Positions 24,796-33,495 of a stretch of 58,488 nucleotides of DNA are shown in pieces. Under the pieces are notes generated by a model, which saw nothing but the letters and a program-made list of their open reading frames with translations, was not told the origin of the DNA and did not search any database. The stretch spans positions 1 to 58,488 of the forward strand of contig OMWN01000072.1 in the NCBI GenBank assembly GCA_900314765.1, read 5' to 3'. The position numbers and the translations under genes are program-made. Each line of letters opens with the position of its first letter. Positions within the stretch are counted from its first letter, which is position 1. The DNA is from an uncultured Selenomonadales bacterium (GTDB lineage: Bacteria; Bacillota; Negativicutes; Selenomonadales; Selenomonadaceae).

Positions 24796-25512
24796 ATGAA
24801 AAATATGAAGCAATTCATCTGCGCGGGTCTCGCCGCTTGCACCATTTTCTCGATGAGCACGGCGACCGTATTTGCTGACGAAGTGGATGAGTACTACGAC
24901 GAGCCGTCATACGAGGAGCCAGCGCCGATGGTTGGCATGCCAAACCCGATGATAGAGTACAAGGATGTGCCGGAGCTCGAAAAGGCCATCGGCTTCCCTG
25001 TCATGTATCTGCCGAGCAATCTCTACTCGCTCTATCATCCTGCCGTCCACGTCTTCGCCATCAGCGGACAGGTCGCGGACCTCAGATTTGAGAACAAGGC
25101 CGACGGCACGAAAATCACACTCCGCTCTGCGCTAAAAGAGCGCGTGCTCACGGACGACATCAGCGGCTGCTACGGCTTTGCGTGGCACAAGCAGTCGGCG
25201 GGCGACGTGAAGCGCACGAAAGTCGATGTCGGCATCCCTGCCGAGGGCGAGCGCGTCGCGAAATGGGAGGCGGGCCGCTTCGTCTTCTCGCTCTACGTCA
25301 CGGGCGTTGACGATGACAGCTTTGCGCCGTTGCTCAAAAACTTCGTCGCCGTCTCGAACCGTTTCTCCTACAAATACAGAAACTTCACGCTCAATCCATA
25401 CGCCGACATAAACAAGGCGGACAACAAAGCGCCAGCACCCGCAGCGAACGACACCGCTGCGACTGATGCAACTGCAACGACTGAAACGACAGCTGCAGCA
25501 GAAGCAAAATAA
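24796..25512 (+). CDS. Exported protein of unknown function
   Basis: 238 residues with a clear signal peptide: basic start, hydrophobic stretch and a cleavage site after TVFA (residue 27). Mature protein starts with an acidic Asp/Glu/Tyr-rich stretch. A globular part of about 150 residues follows (PELEKAIGFPVMYLPSNL, VADLRFENKADGTKITLRSA), then a low-complexity Ala/Thr tail of about 35 residues, so it is probably periplasmic. The globular region recalls DUF4367-like exported domains, but the match is only impressionistic. GAGGA lies seven bases before the ATG; own promoter and terminator. Confidence 0.75.
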   Translation: MKNMKQFICAGLAACTIFSMSTATVFADEVDEYYDEPSYEEPAPMVGMPNPMIEYKDVPELEKAIGFPVMYLPSNLYSLYHPAVHVFAISGQVADLRFENKADGTKITLRSALKERVLTDDISGCYGFAWHKQSAGDVKRTKVDVGIPAEGERVAKWEAGRFVFSLYVTGVDDDSFAPLLKNFVAVSNRFSYKYRNFTLNPYADINKADNKAPAPAANDTAATDATATTETTAAAEAK

Positions 25513-25548
25513 AACGCAGTCATTCTCGCACAAAATATTCACGAACGC

Positions 25549-25589
25549 AAAAATCCCCCAGACCAATCACGGTCTGAGGGATTTTTTTG
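25549..25589. terminator. Bidirectional terminator
   Basis: A stem of about 14 bp (AAATCCCCCAGACC with GGTCTGAGGGATTT) with loop AATCAC and a T7 run. It lies between the exported-protein gene and the convergent amino-sugar operon and serves both. Confidence 0.85.
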
Positions 25590-25599
25590 TGTATAAATC

Positions 25600-26355
25600 T
25601 CATTTCAAGAGTATCGTCAGCGCGCCTGTCATTGGCAAGAGCACGATGCACGCTTTCAAAAATGGGCGCGGCGCGAGATGCGTGAATTTTGCGCCGATGA
25701 ATGCGCCAACCATGAGCCCTGCGAGTGTCTGTATGAAGATGGAGAAATCGAGAAAGCCGTTGAATATGTACGCGACGCTACCCGCCATGGAAATCGGCAG
25801 CACGACCATCATGCACGTGCCGATGGACTGGAGTATCGGCACACCGAAGACGACCATGAGTGTGAGCTGTATGAATGCCGCGGCGCCGATGCCGAACGCG
25901 CCAGAGAGAAATCCATTGATGAAGCCGAATATGATGCCGTACACATATAGCTTCTTCCCCTCGAGCGGTTCCTCGCGCGGCGGCAGATACTTGTTCAGCA
26001 CGCTCTCACGATAAACCTTTATATAGAGAATGATTGCTGACAGCAGCAGCATGCCGCCCGTCAGATAGCTCAGCAGCGCGGCAGGTATGAACTCCGCACA
26101 TTCCGCGCCGATGAGCGCGCCGAACACGCCGCCGAAACCGAGTATCGCGCCCGTTTTCAAAACGACTTCGCCCTCGCGAAAATGGCTGATGGTCCCCGAA
26201 ATCATCGTGAACACCATCGAGGCGAGTGCGACCGCAAGCGCCGTATGAATGGGCACGTCGAAGCCCGCCGTCAAGAGCGCAATCGTCACGCCTGCGCCAC
26301 CCGCGCCGACAAAGCCGATGACGGCGCCCAAAATGAGCATGGAAAAAAGCAGCAT
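25600..26355 (-). CDS. TSUP-family membrane transporter at the end of the amino-sugar operon
   Basis: 251 residues, seven or eight hydrophobic segments, with the two TSUP half-repeat signatures GFVGAGGAGVTIALL and GFINGFLSGAFGIGAAAF. It begins one base after the stop of the EIIA gene, so it is translated with the amino-sugar genes. What it carries is unknown; sulfite or sulfonates are typical for the family, and an organic acid from sugar breakdown is another possibility. It is only distantly similar to the TSUP protein at 20982. Confidence 0.85.
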   Translation of the reverse strand: MLLFSMLILGAVIGFVGAGGAGVTIALLTAGFDVPIHTALAVALASMVFTMISGTISHFREGEVVLKTGAILGFGGVFGALIGAECAEFIPAALLSYLTGGMLLLSAIILYIKVYRESVLNKYLPPREEPLEGKKLYVYGIIFGFINGFLSGAFGIGAAAFIQLTLMVVFGVPILQSIGTCMMVVLPISMAGSVAYIFNGFLDFSIFIQTLAGLMVGAFIGAKFTHLAPRPFLKACIVLLPMTGALTILLK

Positions 26356-26356
26356 A

Positions 26357-26839
26357 TCACTTCACCGCGACCGTGAGCACCGAAGATTTTTCATTCAAAT
26401 TTTTCGTCATGCTCTTCACGGCGTCGTCGCCATTCGTTATGACAATCATCGTCGTCGCGTCCTTGCCCTTCGACTTCAAAAGCGCACCGTCAAACTTTAT
26501 GAGCGCATCGCCGCGCTTTACGCTGTCACCCGTGCTCACGAGCGCCGTAAATCCCTCGCCGCCGAGCGTCGCCGTGTCGAGTCCGACGTGTATGAGAAGC
26601 TCGAGCTTTCCGCTGTCGCCCGCCGCTATGGCCACGGCGTGCCTCGTGTCCGGCACGAGCATAATCTTCCCGTCGCACGGCGCGACTATCGTGTCCGCTC
26701 CATCGCTCGGCACGACCGCGAAGCCGTCGCCCATCATTTTATCCGCGAAAACAGGGTCATTGACCGCCGTGATGTCTATGATTTTCCCATCGAGCGGCGA
26801 CGCGATTTTTACTTCTTCCTTTTTGCCAAAGCCAAACAT
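26357..26839 (-). CDS. PTS EIIA component, glucose type
   Basis: A stand-alone 160-residue IIA-Glc-type domain. His67 (DTRHAV) and His84 (LLIHVGLDT) correspond to the two active-site histidines, the second being the phosphorylated one. SPLDGKIIDI opens the beta-sandwich. It could phosphorylate a separate GlcNAc- or glucose-type IIBC permease, none of which is in the window, or act in regulation. Its ATG overlaps the nagA stop (TAATG). Confidence 0.9.
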   Translation of the reverse strand: MFGFGKKEEVKIASPLDGKIIDITAVNDPVFADKMMGDGFAVVPSDGADTIVAPCDGKIMLVPDTRHAVAIAAGDSGKLELLIHVGLDTATLGGEGFTALVSTGDSVKRGDALIKFDGALLKSKGKDATTMIVITNGDDAVKSMTKNLNEKSSVLTVAVK

Positions 26840-28044
26840 TACTTTATCACACCTTCGCCAATATGCTTTCCCTCGTCGCTGGAATAGACGACCTCGCCGC
26901 CGACGATCGTATGCGACACGCGCACCGCGCCATCGAAAATCGTGATGTCCGCGCGCTTGCCGACCTCGAGTGAGCCACGCTCGTCAAACACGCCGATGCT
27001 CTTCGCTGGTATCTTCGTCGCGCACGCGACGACCGTCGCAATGCCCGCGCCTGTGTTCGCGGCGAAATTCGCGACGGCGCGGTCCAGTGTGAGCACGCTG
27101 CCCGCTATCGTGCCATCGGCGAGCGTCGCGACAGGCCCCGACACGCGCACGAACTGACCGCCGAGCTCTGAGTCGCCGTCGCCGAGGCCGCAGGCACGCA
27201 TCGAGTCCGTTATGAGTATGACGTGGTGTCCCTGCTTCACGCGCCAGACGAGCCTCTGCGTCATCGGGTGAAGGTGCACGTTGTCCGCGATGAGCTCGCA
27301 GTCGACAGGCGTATCGAGCGCCGCGCCGACGAGACCCGGCCGCCTGTGATGGAACGGCACCATGCCGTTGAAAAGGTGCGTCACGTGGTTGATGCCGTAC
27401 GAGAGGATTGCACGACGCGCCGTGTTGTAGTCGGCAGAGCTATGGCCGAGCGAGACGACGATGCCCTCGCGTTGGCAGCGCTCGACGAATGAGTAGTCGC
27501 CCTTGAGTTCCTCCGGCGCAATCGTCAGGATTTTTATGACGTCCTTGTACGCCTCAATCTTCGAGAAATCCGCGGGCACGATGTTTTCCTTTGCCTGCGC
27601 GCCGCGCCGCTCCACATTGATGAACGGCCCCTCCATGTGAGCACCGAGCACCTGCGCGCCGCTGATGTGCTTTTTCATGGCCGCGCGCACATGGTCGAGC
27701 GCCATGTATATGCGCGGGAAATCATACGTCATCGTCGTCGGCAGCATGGCCGTGACGCCCGTCGATGCTTGAAACTTCGCTATCGCGGGTATCGCGTCGT
27801 CGCTGTCGTCCATCGTGTCACAGCCGACGGAGCCGTGCAGATGCACGTTGATGAAGCCCGGCGACACGTACTCGCCGCGCGCATCGATGACATCTTCAAA
27901 AGGCTCATGCCCGCGTCGCATGATTTCCATCTCTGGACAAATGCGCGCTATCGTTTCATCGAAAATCAGCGCCTGATGCGCCACAACATGAAATTTTCCC
28001 TTGTCATTCGGCAAAATCAGTTTGCCATTTATTATCGCTTTCAT
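26839..28044 (-). CDS. nagA: N-acetylglucosamine-6-phosphate deacetylase
   Basis: Amidohydrolase that removes acetate from GlcNAc-6-phosphate. Metal and substrate motifs are HLHGSVGCDTMD, GAHMEGPFIN, SLGHSSADY, VTHLFNGM and LITDSMRACG. GAGG lies seven bases before the ATG at 28044; the frame opens 12 bases earlier without a site. It hands GlcN-6-phosphate to NagB, encoded just upstream. Confidence 0.95.
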   Translation of the reverse strand: MKAIINGKLILPNDKGKFHVVAHQALIFDETIARICPEMEIMRRGHEPFEDVIDARGEYVSPGFINVHLHGSVGCDTMDDSDDAIPAIAKFQASTGVTAMLPTTMTYDFPRIYMALDHVRAAMKKHISGAQVLGAHMEGPFINVERRGAQAKENIVPADFSKIEAYKDVIKILTIAPEELKGDYSFVERCQREGIVVSLGHSSADYNTARRAILSYGINHVTHLFNGMVPFHHRRPGLVGAALDTPVDCELIADNVHLHPMTQRLVWRVKQGHHVILITDSMRACGLGDGDSELGGQFVRVSGPVATLADGTIAGSVLTLDRAVANFAANTGAGIATVVACATKIPAKSIGVFDERGSLEVGKRADITIFDGAVRVSHTIVGGEVVYSSDEGKHIGEGVIK

Positions 28045-28079
28045 TTTTTGCCTCATAAAAATTTAAAATTTATACTCAT

Positions 28080-28829
28080 TCAATCTGCCTCTGACTCATT
28101 CCTCTGGAGGCGCGCCGCCGCAGCTTTGTCCGCGAGCACGAGCACATTTCTGTGCAGCTGCAGTATCGACGCGGGCGCCATCGGCGTGATGTCGCCGCAG
28201 ACCGCTTTCCACAGCGCTTCTGTCTTCCCCGCGCCGCTCGCGAGCAGCAATATATTTTTCGCGAACATGATGTCGCGAATGCCCATGCTCACAGCCCATC
28301 GCGGCGTGTCATCTACGCTCTTGAAAAATCGCGAGTTTGCTTGGCGTGTCGCATCCGAGAGCTCGACGACGTGCGTCTCCGGCACGAATGCTGGCCCTGG
28401 CTCATTGAAGCCGATGTGCGTATTCGAGCCAATGCCAAGCACCAAAAGGTCTATGCCGCCCGCCGCCTCTATCATTGCGCCGTAGCGCGCGCACTCCGCC
28501 GCTATGTCGTCCGCCATGCCGTCCGGCATCATCGTATGCTCAGGCGGCAGCCCCAGTGCGTCGAAAAGCTGCTTTTTCATGAAGTAATGATAGCTTTGCG
28601 GATTGTCCGGCGCGAGCCCGATATATTCATCAAGATTGAACGTTCTGATGCGCGAGAAATCTATCGTTTTGTCGCGCGCCGCCTCGCCCATTTTCTTATA
28701 AAGCAGCAGAGGCGTGCTGCCCGCCGCGAGTCCGAGCACCGCGTCAGGCTTTATGCGAATTTGGTCCATGATGAGCGCCAAAGCCGCATCGCTCATGTCC
28801 TCATACGTCTCAGTGACCCTTACCTTCAT
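28080..28829 (-). CDS. nagB: Glucosamine-6-phosphate deaminase
   Basis: Converts GlcN-6-phosphate to fructose-6-phosphate and ammonia. Motifs are LGLAAGSTPLLLY, RTFNLDEYIGL, IDLLVLGIGSNTHIGFNEPG and SMGIRDIMFAKNILLLASG. The 249 residues fit the short form without the C-terminal allosteric tail of Escherichia coli NagB. It is in the middle of the amino-sugar operon. Confidence 0.95.
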   Translation of the reverse strand: MKVRVTETYEDMSDAALALIMDQIRIKPDAVLGLAAGSTPLLLYKKMGEAARDKTIDFSRIRTFNLDEYIGLAPDNPQSYHYFMKKQLFDALGLPPEHTMMPDGMADDIAAECARYGAMIEAAGGIDLLVLGIGSNTHIGFNEPGPAFVPETHVVELSDATRQANSRFFKSVDDTPRWAVSMGIRDIMFAKNILLLASGAGKTEALWKAVCGDITPMAPASILQLHRNVLVLADKAAAARLQRNESEAD

Positions 28830-28859
28830 TTCCTTGCCCCCTAATCAGTATTTATTTCT

Positions 28860-29774
28860 TTAACCGTTGTTAAATTTCTTTTTAAAATGATACAACGCGC
28901 CGAGCATCCCCGCGTCATTTCCGAGCCGCGAGAAATCAATCGTCATATTTTCATATACTCTCGGCACGACCAGTGCCTTCAGCGCCGCGATGAGCCGTGG
29001 CTTTAGGTAACCCGCTTCTGCCGATATTGCCCCGCCGATGATGACCATCTCGGGATTTAGACAATAGCAGATATTTGCGATGCCGCGCGCGAGATTTTTG
29101 ATGAACGTGTCTATCGCCCGCACGGCGGTCTCGTCGTGCGCCCGCGCCAGCGCGAATATATCCTGCCCGTCCACCGTAGCGGCGTCGATGTCCTTCATGC
29201 GCGCGAAATGCTTTATGAGCGCCGATGTCGCGGCCACGTCCTCAAACTTTTCATCGCCGACAGTCATGAAGCCCACCTCACCAGCAAATCCCGACGCACC
29301 GTGCAGTACGTGACCATCAATCACGATGGCGCCGCCGACACCCGTGCCGAGCGTCATCACGAAAAATGGAGAAGGCTGACGCGTCATGCCGCGACGCAGT
29401 CGCCCTGCGCCGAGCCAATACTCGCCGAGTGCCGCCGCGTTCGTATCGTTTTCGACGACGACGGGCAGATGCGCGGCCTCGCCCACGATGCGCCCGAGCT
29501 CCGTGCCCGTATAGTTTGGAATATTGTCCGATGCGTAGGCGATGCGCCCTGTCTCCGTATCGACGACACCCGCCGTGGCGATGGCGACGCCCGAAAGCTC
29601 GAGTTTATCTCCCGCCGCTCGTATGCGTCCGATGATTTCAGACAGCATATCACCGACGCTCGTCTCACGGGCAGGATTTTTCATCAGCCCCTTTTCGACA
29701 AATCTGCCACTGCCATCCGAAATGCCATATTTGATTGTCGTCCCACCGATGTCTATCAAAAAATAATTTGCCAT
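28860..29774 (-). CDS. ROK-family sugar kinase, probably for N-acetylmannosamine or N-acetylglucosamine
   Basis: 304 residues with the ROK fold: phosphate loop DIGGTTIKYG at the N-terminus, VVENDTNAAALGE with the catalytic Asp, and VMTLGTGVGGAIVIDG. The zinc-binding CxCGxxGC motif of many ROK proteins is missing (GFMTVGDEKFEDVAATSAL stands there). With nanE at the head of the operon, phosphorylation of ManNAc (NanK role) is the best guess; GlcNAc or glucose are alternatives. Confidence 0.82.
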   Translation of the reverse strand: MANYFLIDIGGTTIKYGISDGSGRFVEKGLMKNPARETSVGDMLSEIIGRIRAAGDKLELSGVAIATAGVVDTETGRIAYASDNIPNYTGTELGRIVGEAAHLPVVVENDTNAAALGEYWLGAGRLRRGMTRQPSPFFVMTLGTGVGGAIVIDGHVLHGASGFAGEVGFMTVGDEKFEDVAATSALIKHFARMKDIDAATVDGQDIFALARAHDETAVRAIDTFIKNLARGIANICYCLNPEMVIIGGAISAEAGYLKPRLIAALKALVVPRVYENMTIDFSRLGNDAGMLGALYHFKKKFNNG

Positions 29775-29793
29775 AACGTATCTATTTTAGAAT

Positions 29794-31152
29794 TTAACCC
29801 GAAATGTAGCTCCTATCGGGCACGTCGCACCAATCGAGCACATTTGCGTCTATTTTATTTTTCGCGCTCCATGCTGCGGCAATGCCCGCCGCCTCGCCGA
29901 TGCTCATGCACGTTGGCTGTATACGCATCGATGATTGCAGAATGAAGCTCACCGATATGCACCTGCCCGCGACAATGAGATTACGCGCCTCATGCGTCAC
30001 CATAGCGCGATATGGTATCTCGTAGTACGCGCCCGCGGGCAGGTACTCGCCCACGCGCTCACCATGCGCATCGATGTAGTATCCCGTCCGCGCGACCGCG
30101 TCAGCGAAGCGGCGCTCGCTGTGGTAGTCGCCCTCCGTGAGATACGCGATGCCTTTTATGCGCCACGACTCACGCGTGCCCATCATCGTCGCCATGCGGC
30201 TGATATACGCATGCTCAAATCCCGGTATATGCTTCTTCGCGAAATTTGCTATGCGCCTCATTGACGCTCTGCCGTATGTGACGCCCTCGCTGTAGCTCAC
30301 GGCGTCGCTCGCAGAAAATTTCAACGGCAGCTCTGGGCAATTCATCGCCATCGTGTCTGGCCGCCCGACAACAGAGAATGCCTGAAAATATTCGGCGTCG
30401 TCCTCGGCGAGTTCACCGTTCTCTATGCCTTGAACGAAAAGCGGCTCGACGGCGTACTTCATCTCACGATGACGCGCAAGCCCAATCTCCACGTAAGGCG
30501 GCGCCGTCACGCATCGCGCGTCATGAAGCTCATCCTTCAGATAGTGATAAAGCCGCTCTATGTCGATGCCTGACATCTCGAAGCGGTAGCTCATTGGCTG
30601 ATTATGTCTCGTCTTCTCATAGCCGCACTCGCATGGCACTCCCGCGAGCCGCGCGAGCATCGCGTCGCCCGTTGCGTCTATGAATACGCGCGCACGGATG
30701 CGCACCACGCCCTCGATTGTCTGTACCAACACGGTGGAGAGCACCCCACCATCAACGATTACGTCGAAAAGCGTGGCATTGTACAGCACATGGACGCCCG
30801 CCTCGCTCGCGAACTCATCGTAGCACTCGACAAGCACATCGGGATTTGTCCACGATGTGCCCGTCACGCCATCGCTCGGCTCTATGCCATGACGCCGCAA
30901 ATATTCCTTTACCTCACTGACAAACGGCGTGTCGCTGCCCGCACAGTTCGTCGGCATCATCGGCATGACGAGCCCTTGCGTCTGTGAGCCGCCGAGCACG
31001 ATGCCGCGTTCCACGATTACCACGTTCGCACCGCGCCGCGCCGCTGATATTGCGGCCGCGACGCCTGTCGTCCCGCCGCCCACGACAAGCACATCTATGT
31101 CACCCCACGCCGTGAGGTCTTTCATCTCGTATCTATCATGCGCGGAAATCAT
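29794..31152 (-). CDS. FAD-dependent oxidoreductase (FAD_oxidored family)
   Basis: 452 residues. A dinucleotide-binding motif VLVVGGGTTGVAAAISAARRG lies near residues 20-40, with an Glu-Arg at the end of the second strand (VVIVERG). FIDATGDAMLARLAG and the C-terminal NLIVAGRCISVSF with PTCMSIGEAAGIAAA complete the FAD site. It belongs to the group often labelled FAD-dependent or xanthan-lyase-like oxidoreductase; few members have known reactions. GGGAGG precedes the ATG, which overlaps the previous gene by 17 nt. Its operon suggests an oxidised or dehydrated amino sugar as substrate (inference). Confidence 0.8.
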   Translation of the reverse strand: MISAHDRYEMKDLTAWGDIDVLVVGGGTTGVAAAISAARRGANVVIVERGIVLGGSQTQGLVMPMMPTNCAGSDTPFVSEVKEYLRRHGIEPSDGVTGTSWTNPDVLVECYDEFASEAGVHVLYNATLFDVIVDGGVLSTVLVQTIEGVVRIRARVFIDATGDAMLARLAGVPCECGYEKTRHNQPMSYRFEMSGIDIERLYHYLKDELHDARCVTAPPYVEIGLARHREMKYAVEPLFVQGIENGELAEDDAEYFQAFSVVGRPDTMAMNCPELPLKFSASDAVSYSEGVTYGRASMRRIANFAKKHIPGFEHAYISRMATMMGTRESWRIKGIAYLTEGDYHSERRFADAVARTGYYIDAHGERVGEYLPAGAYYEIPYRAMVTHEARNLIVAGRCISVSFILQSSMRIQPTCMSIGEAAGIAAAWSAKNKIDANVLDWCDVPDRSYISG

Positions 31153-31414
31153 GTGTGCCTCCCGTGCGCTTTATGTCCTCGTGCTGCTCGCGCTCCTGCT
31201 CCTTCTGCTTCGGCGTCTTCTCTGCCTCGGCCTTCTCTATATTTTTGCCGTGCTCCTTCATCAGCGACTTGACGGACGCGCCGAAATCCTTTTGATCGAC
31301 ACGCGGAGGCGGCTCCTCATACGTTGGTTCATCGGGAAGCTCTATTGCCTGTATTTTTTTTCGTTCGCTTGTGGCTGTAAGCAGTAGATTGTCTAGCCAG
31401 TCGCTCATGCCCAT
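31136..31414 (-). CDS. Small charged protein of unknown function
   Basis: 92 residues, strongly charged, no membrane segment. The N-terminus MGMSDWLDNLLL could be a short amphipathic helix, followed by a Pro/Glu-rich part and a Lys/Glu/Gln-rich helical tail that may be coiled. GGGGGA lies nine bases upstream. It is a real gene by context: it sits between nanE and the FAD enzyme and overlaps the latter. Confidence 0.65.
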   Translation of the reverse strand: MGMSDWLDNLLLTATSERKKIQAIELPDEPTYEEPPPRVDQKDFGASVKSLMKEHGKNIEKAEAEKTPKQKEQEREQHEDIKRTGGTHDFRA

Positions 31415-31488
31415 CTGAAATAGTCCCCCGAAATGATTTGCTCGAAAATTTTATTCACGTATATTCTATCACAAATTAGTTACATCCG

Positions 31489-32223
31489 TCACTTGTCGCC
31501 GCCACTTGTGCATTTCACGCCGCGCGCCACTGCCTCGGCAAATTTCTTCGTGATGAGCTGTGGCCGCGTGATGGCCGAGCCAATGATGACTGCCCACGCA
31601 CCGACCGCCATCATGCGCTGCGCATTCGCGTCAGACGATATGCGCCCCTCTGCGAATACGGGAACTTTGAGCGCCGCCGCAAGCTGACCGACGAGCGACA
31701 CGTCTGGCTCATCCTGCTGCGTCGAGTACGGCGTATAGCCCGCGAGCGTCGTCGATACCGCGTCGGCACCGAGAGCCTCCGCCGCCACGCCCTCGTCATA
31801 CGTCGATATGTCGGCCAGCACGAGCCGCCCTGCCTCATGAACGTGCGCGACGAGCGACGCGGCATCCTCGCCGTGTGGTCTCTCGCGCTTCGTCATGTCG
31901 AGCGCGATGATCTCGCATGGCGTCTCTATGAGCTCATCAACCTCGCGCATCGTCGGCGTGATGTATATGTCCGAGTCATCATAGTCGCGCTTTATGAGCC
32001 CGATGATGGGCAGTCCCGTCGTTTTTTTGATTTCCCTGATGTCGTCCACGCTCTCCGCGCGTATCGCTGCCGCGCCGCCCACCTTCGCGGCGTACGCCAT
32101 GCGCCCCATCACATGAGTGTCGCGCAGTGGCTCGTCTGCCTGCGCTTGGCATGAGACGATGAGCCTGTCTTTCAGTTCACAGAAAATCGCATCGATATGA
32201 TTGTCATCAATGGAAGCCGTCAT
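31489..32223 (-). CDS. nanE: N-acetylmannosamine-6-phosphate 2-epimerase
   Basis: TIM-barrel enzyme converting ManNAc-6-phosphate to GlcNAc-6-phosphate. LIVSCQAQADEPLRD, GAAAIRAESVDDI, GLIKRDYDDSDIYITPT, ALDMTKRERP and FAEGRISSDANAQRMM are typical NanE sequences. GGGGAGG lies nine bases before the ATG at 32223, with a GTG just before that ATG. It heads the amino-sugar operon; the sialic acid lyase NanA and a transporter are not in the window. Confidence 0.93.
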   Translation of the reverse strand: MTASIDDNHIDAIFCELKDRLIVSCQAQADEPLRDTHVMGRMAYAAKVGGAAAIRAESVDDIREIKKTTGLPIIGLIKRDYDDSDIYITPTMREVDELIETPCEIIALDMTKRERPHGEDAASLVAHVHEAGRLVLADISTYDEGVAAEALGADAVSTTLAGYTPYSTQQDEPDVSLVGQLAAALKVPVFAEGRISSDANAQRMMAVGAWAVIIGSAITRPQLITKKFAEAVARGVKCTSGGDK

Positions 32224-32335
32224 CACATTTTCCTCCCCGCACATCAACATAAAACGCCATTTTATATATTATTCGCCATGAATATAACTTTTCCCTTTAA
32301 ATTTTATCTAAAATAAAAAAATTCTTTCAATTCTA

Positions 32336-32344
32336 TGATAGAAT
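32336..32344 (+). promoter_or_regulatory. Extended -10 promoter of deoC
   Basis: TGATAGAAT (TG, one base, TAGAAT) lies 28 bp before the deoC ATG; no clear -35 box. Confidence 0.45.
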
Positions 32345-32371
32345 ATTATCAACGAAAAGGAGGTATTTTCT

Positions 32372-33037
32372 ATGAAAGGATCTGAAATTTTATCACACGT
32401 TGACCACACGCTGCTCGCGCCGACGGCCACATGGCAGGACATCAAGGCGCTGTGCGACGAGGCCATCACATATCACACGACGTCTGTCTGCATTCCCGCC
32501 TCATACGTCAAAAGGGTCAAAGATGCGTACGATGGGCGCCTCAAAATTTGCACGGTTATCGGCTTTCCGCTCGGCTATGACGCGAAGGAGACGAAGCTCG
32601 CCGCAATGACGACAGCGATAGAGGACGGTGCCGACGAAATCGACGCCGTCATAAACATCGGCGACGCAAAAAATGGCGACTTCGACAAAATCACCGACGA
32701 AATAAAATCGCTCCGAAAAATTTCCACGGGCAAAATTTTCAAAGTCATCATCGAGACGTGCTACCTCACCGATGAAGAGAAGATATGCCTCTGCCAATGC
32801 GTGACAGACGGCGGCGCCGACTACATCAAGACATCGACAGGATTTGGCACGAAGGGCGCGACGCACGATGACGTGAGGCTCATGCGCACGCACATCGGCA
32901 AAAATGTGAAGATAAAAGCGGCGGGCGGCATCCGCACGATAGACGACATGAAAAAATATTTGGCTGAAGGCTGCGACAGGCTCGGCTGCAGTGCCGCCGT
33001 GAAGCTTTTGAAAGACAAATACGACGAAGAAGTGTAG
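32372..33037 (+). CDS. deoC: Deoxyribose-phosphate aldolase
   Basis: Splits deoxyribose-5-phosphate into glyceraldehyde-3-phosphate and acetaldehyde in deoxynucleoside breakdown. 221 residues; HVDHTLLAPTATWQDIKALC at the start, VIGFPLGYDAKETKL, and the Schiff-base lysine in DYIKTSTGFG, with KAAGGIRT carrying the second lysine. A perfect GGAGG lies eight bases before the ATG. It is a single gene, divergent from the amino-sugar operon and convergent with glgA. Confidence 0.96.
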   Translation: MKGSEILSHVDHTLLAPTATWQDIKALCDEAITYHTTSVCIPASYVKRVKDAYDGRLKICTVIGFPLGYDAKETKLAAMTTAIEDGADEIDAVINIGDAKNGDFDKITDEIKSLRKISTGKIFKVIIETCYLTDEEKICLCQCVTDGGADYIKTSTGFGTKGATHDDVRLMRTHIGKNVKIKAAGGIRTIDDMKKYLAEGCDRLGCSAAVKLLKDKYDEEV

Positions 33038-33129
33038 CGTATAGTCACCCCACCACCAACTTCGTTAATCAATCGCAAGCGTGAATTGCGGAAAACTTCA
33101 CACTCAGCTGCAAGCGGCATAAGCGCACA

Positions 33130-33391
33130 ACCCTCTCCGCCTCGCATTCGCTCGGCACCTCCCCCATTGGGGAGGCTGGCGTTACAGATGCTGGGATTAT
33201 TTACTCTAGCAGAATATTTTGCTAATGAAACATAGTGCCTTTTGTTCTTATGTTTAGTTTTAAGTGTAAAACGTTGAATAATCGATTAATGAAAGTGTGC
33301 AGCTCTTTATTCGTTCGTCAAATTTTAGCGTAAAGACTCGCAAACTATGCCTCCCACTCTGGGGGAGGTGCCCCGCAGGGGCGGAGAGGGT
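33130..33391 (+). repeat. Palindromic element C, copy 2
   Basis: Same ends and orientation as copy 1 (ACCCTCTCCGCC left, GGCGGAGAGGGT right). The middle contains GAATAATCGATTAATGAAAG, which recurs inverted inside copy 3. It fills most of the 458-bp gap between deoC and glgA; a terminator follows at 33436 and nothing coding is seen. Confidence 0.85.
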
Positions 33392-33435
33392 CTTTGTGCC
33401 TTCATCTTCAACACTTCACAGCACAAACGCTATAC

Positions 33436-33479
33436 AAAAACGCCTCGAATGTTCATCGCGAACATTCGAGGCGTTTTTG
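33436..33479. terminator. Bidirectional terminator between deoC and glgA
   Basis: A perfect 19-bp stem with a 5-6 nt loop, flanked by A5 and T5, lies 16 nt beyond the glgA stop. It ends the glycogen operon on the minus strand. Confidence 0.9.
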
Positions 33480-33495
33480 ATCCACTGATTCTTTT

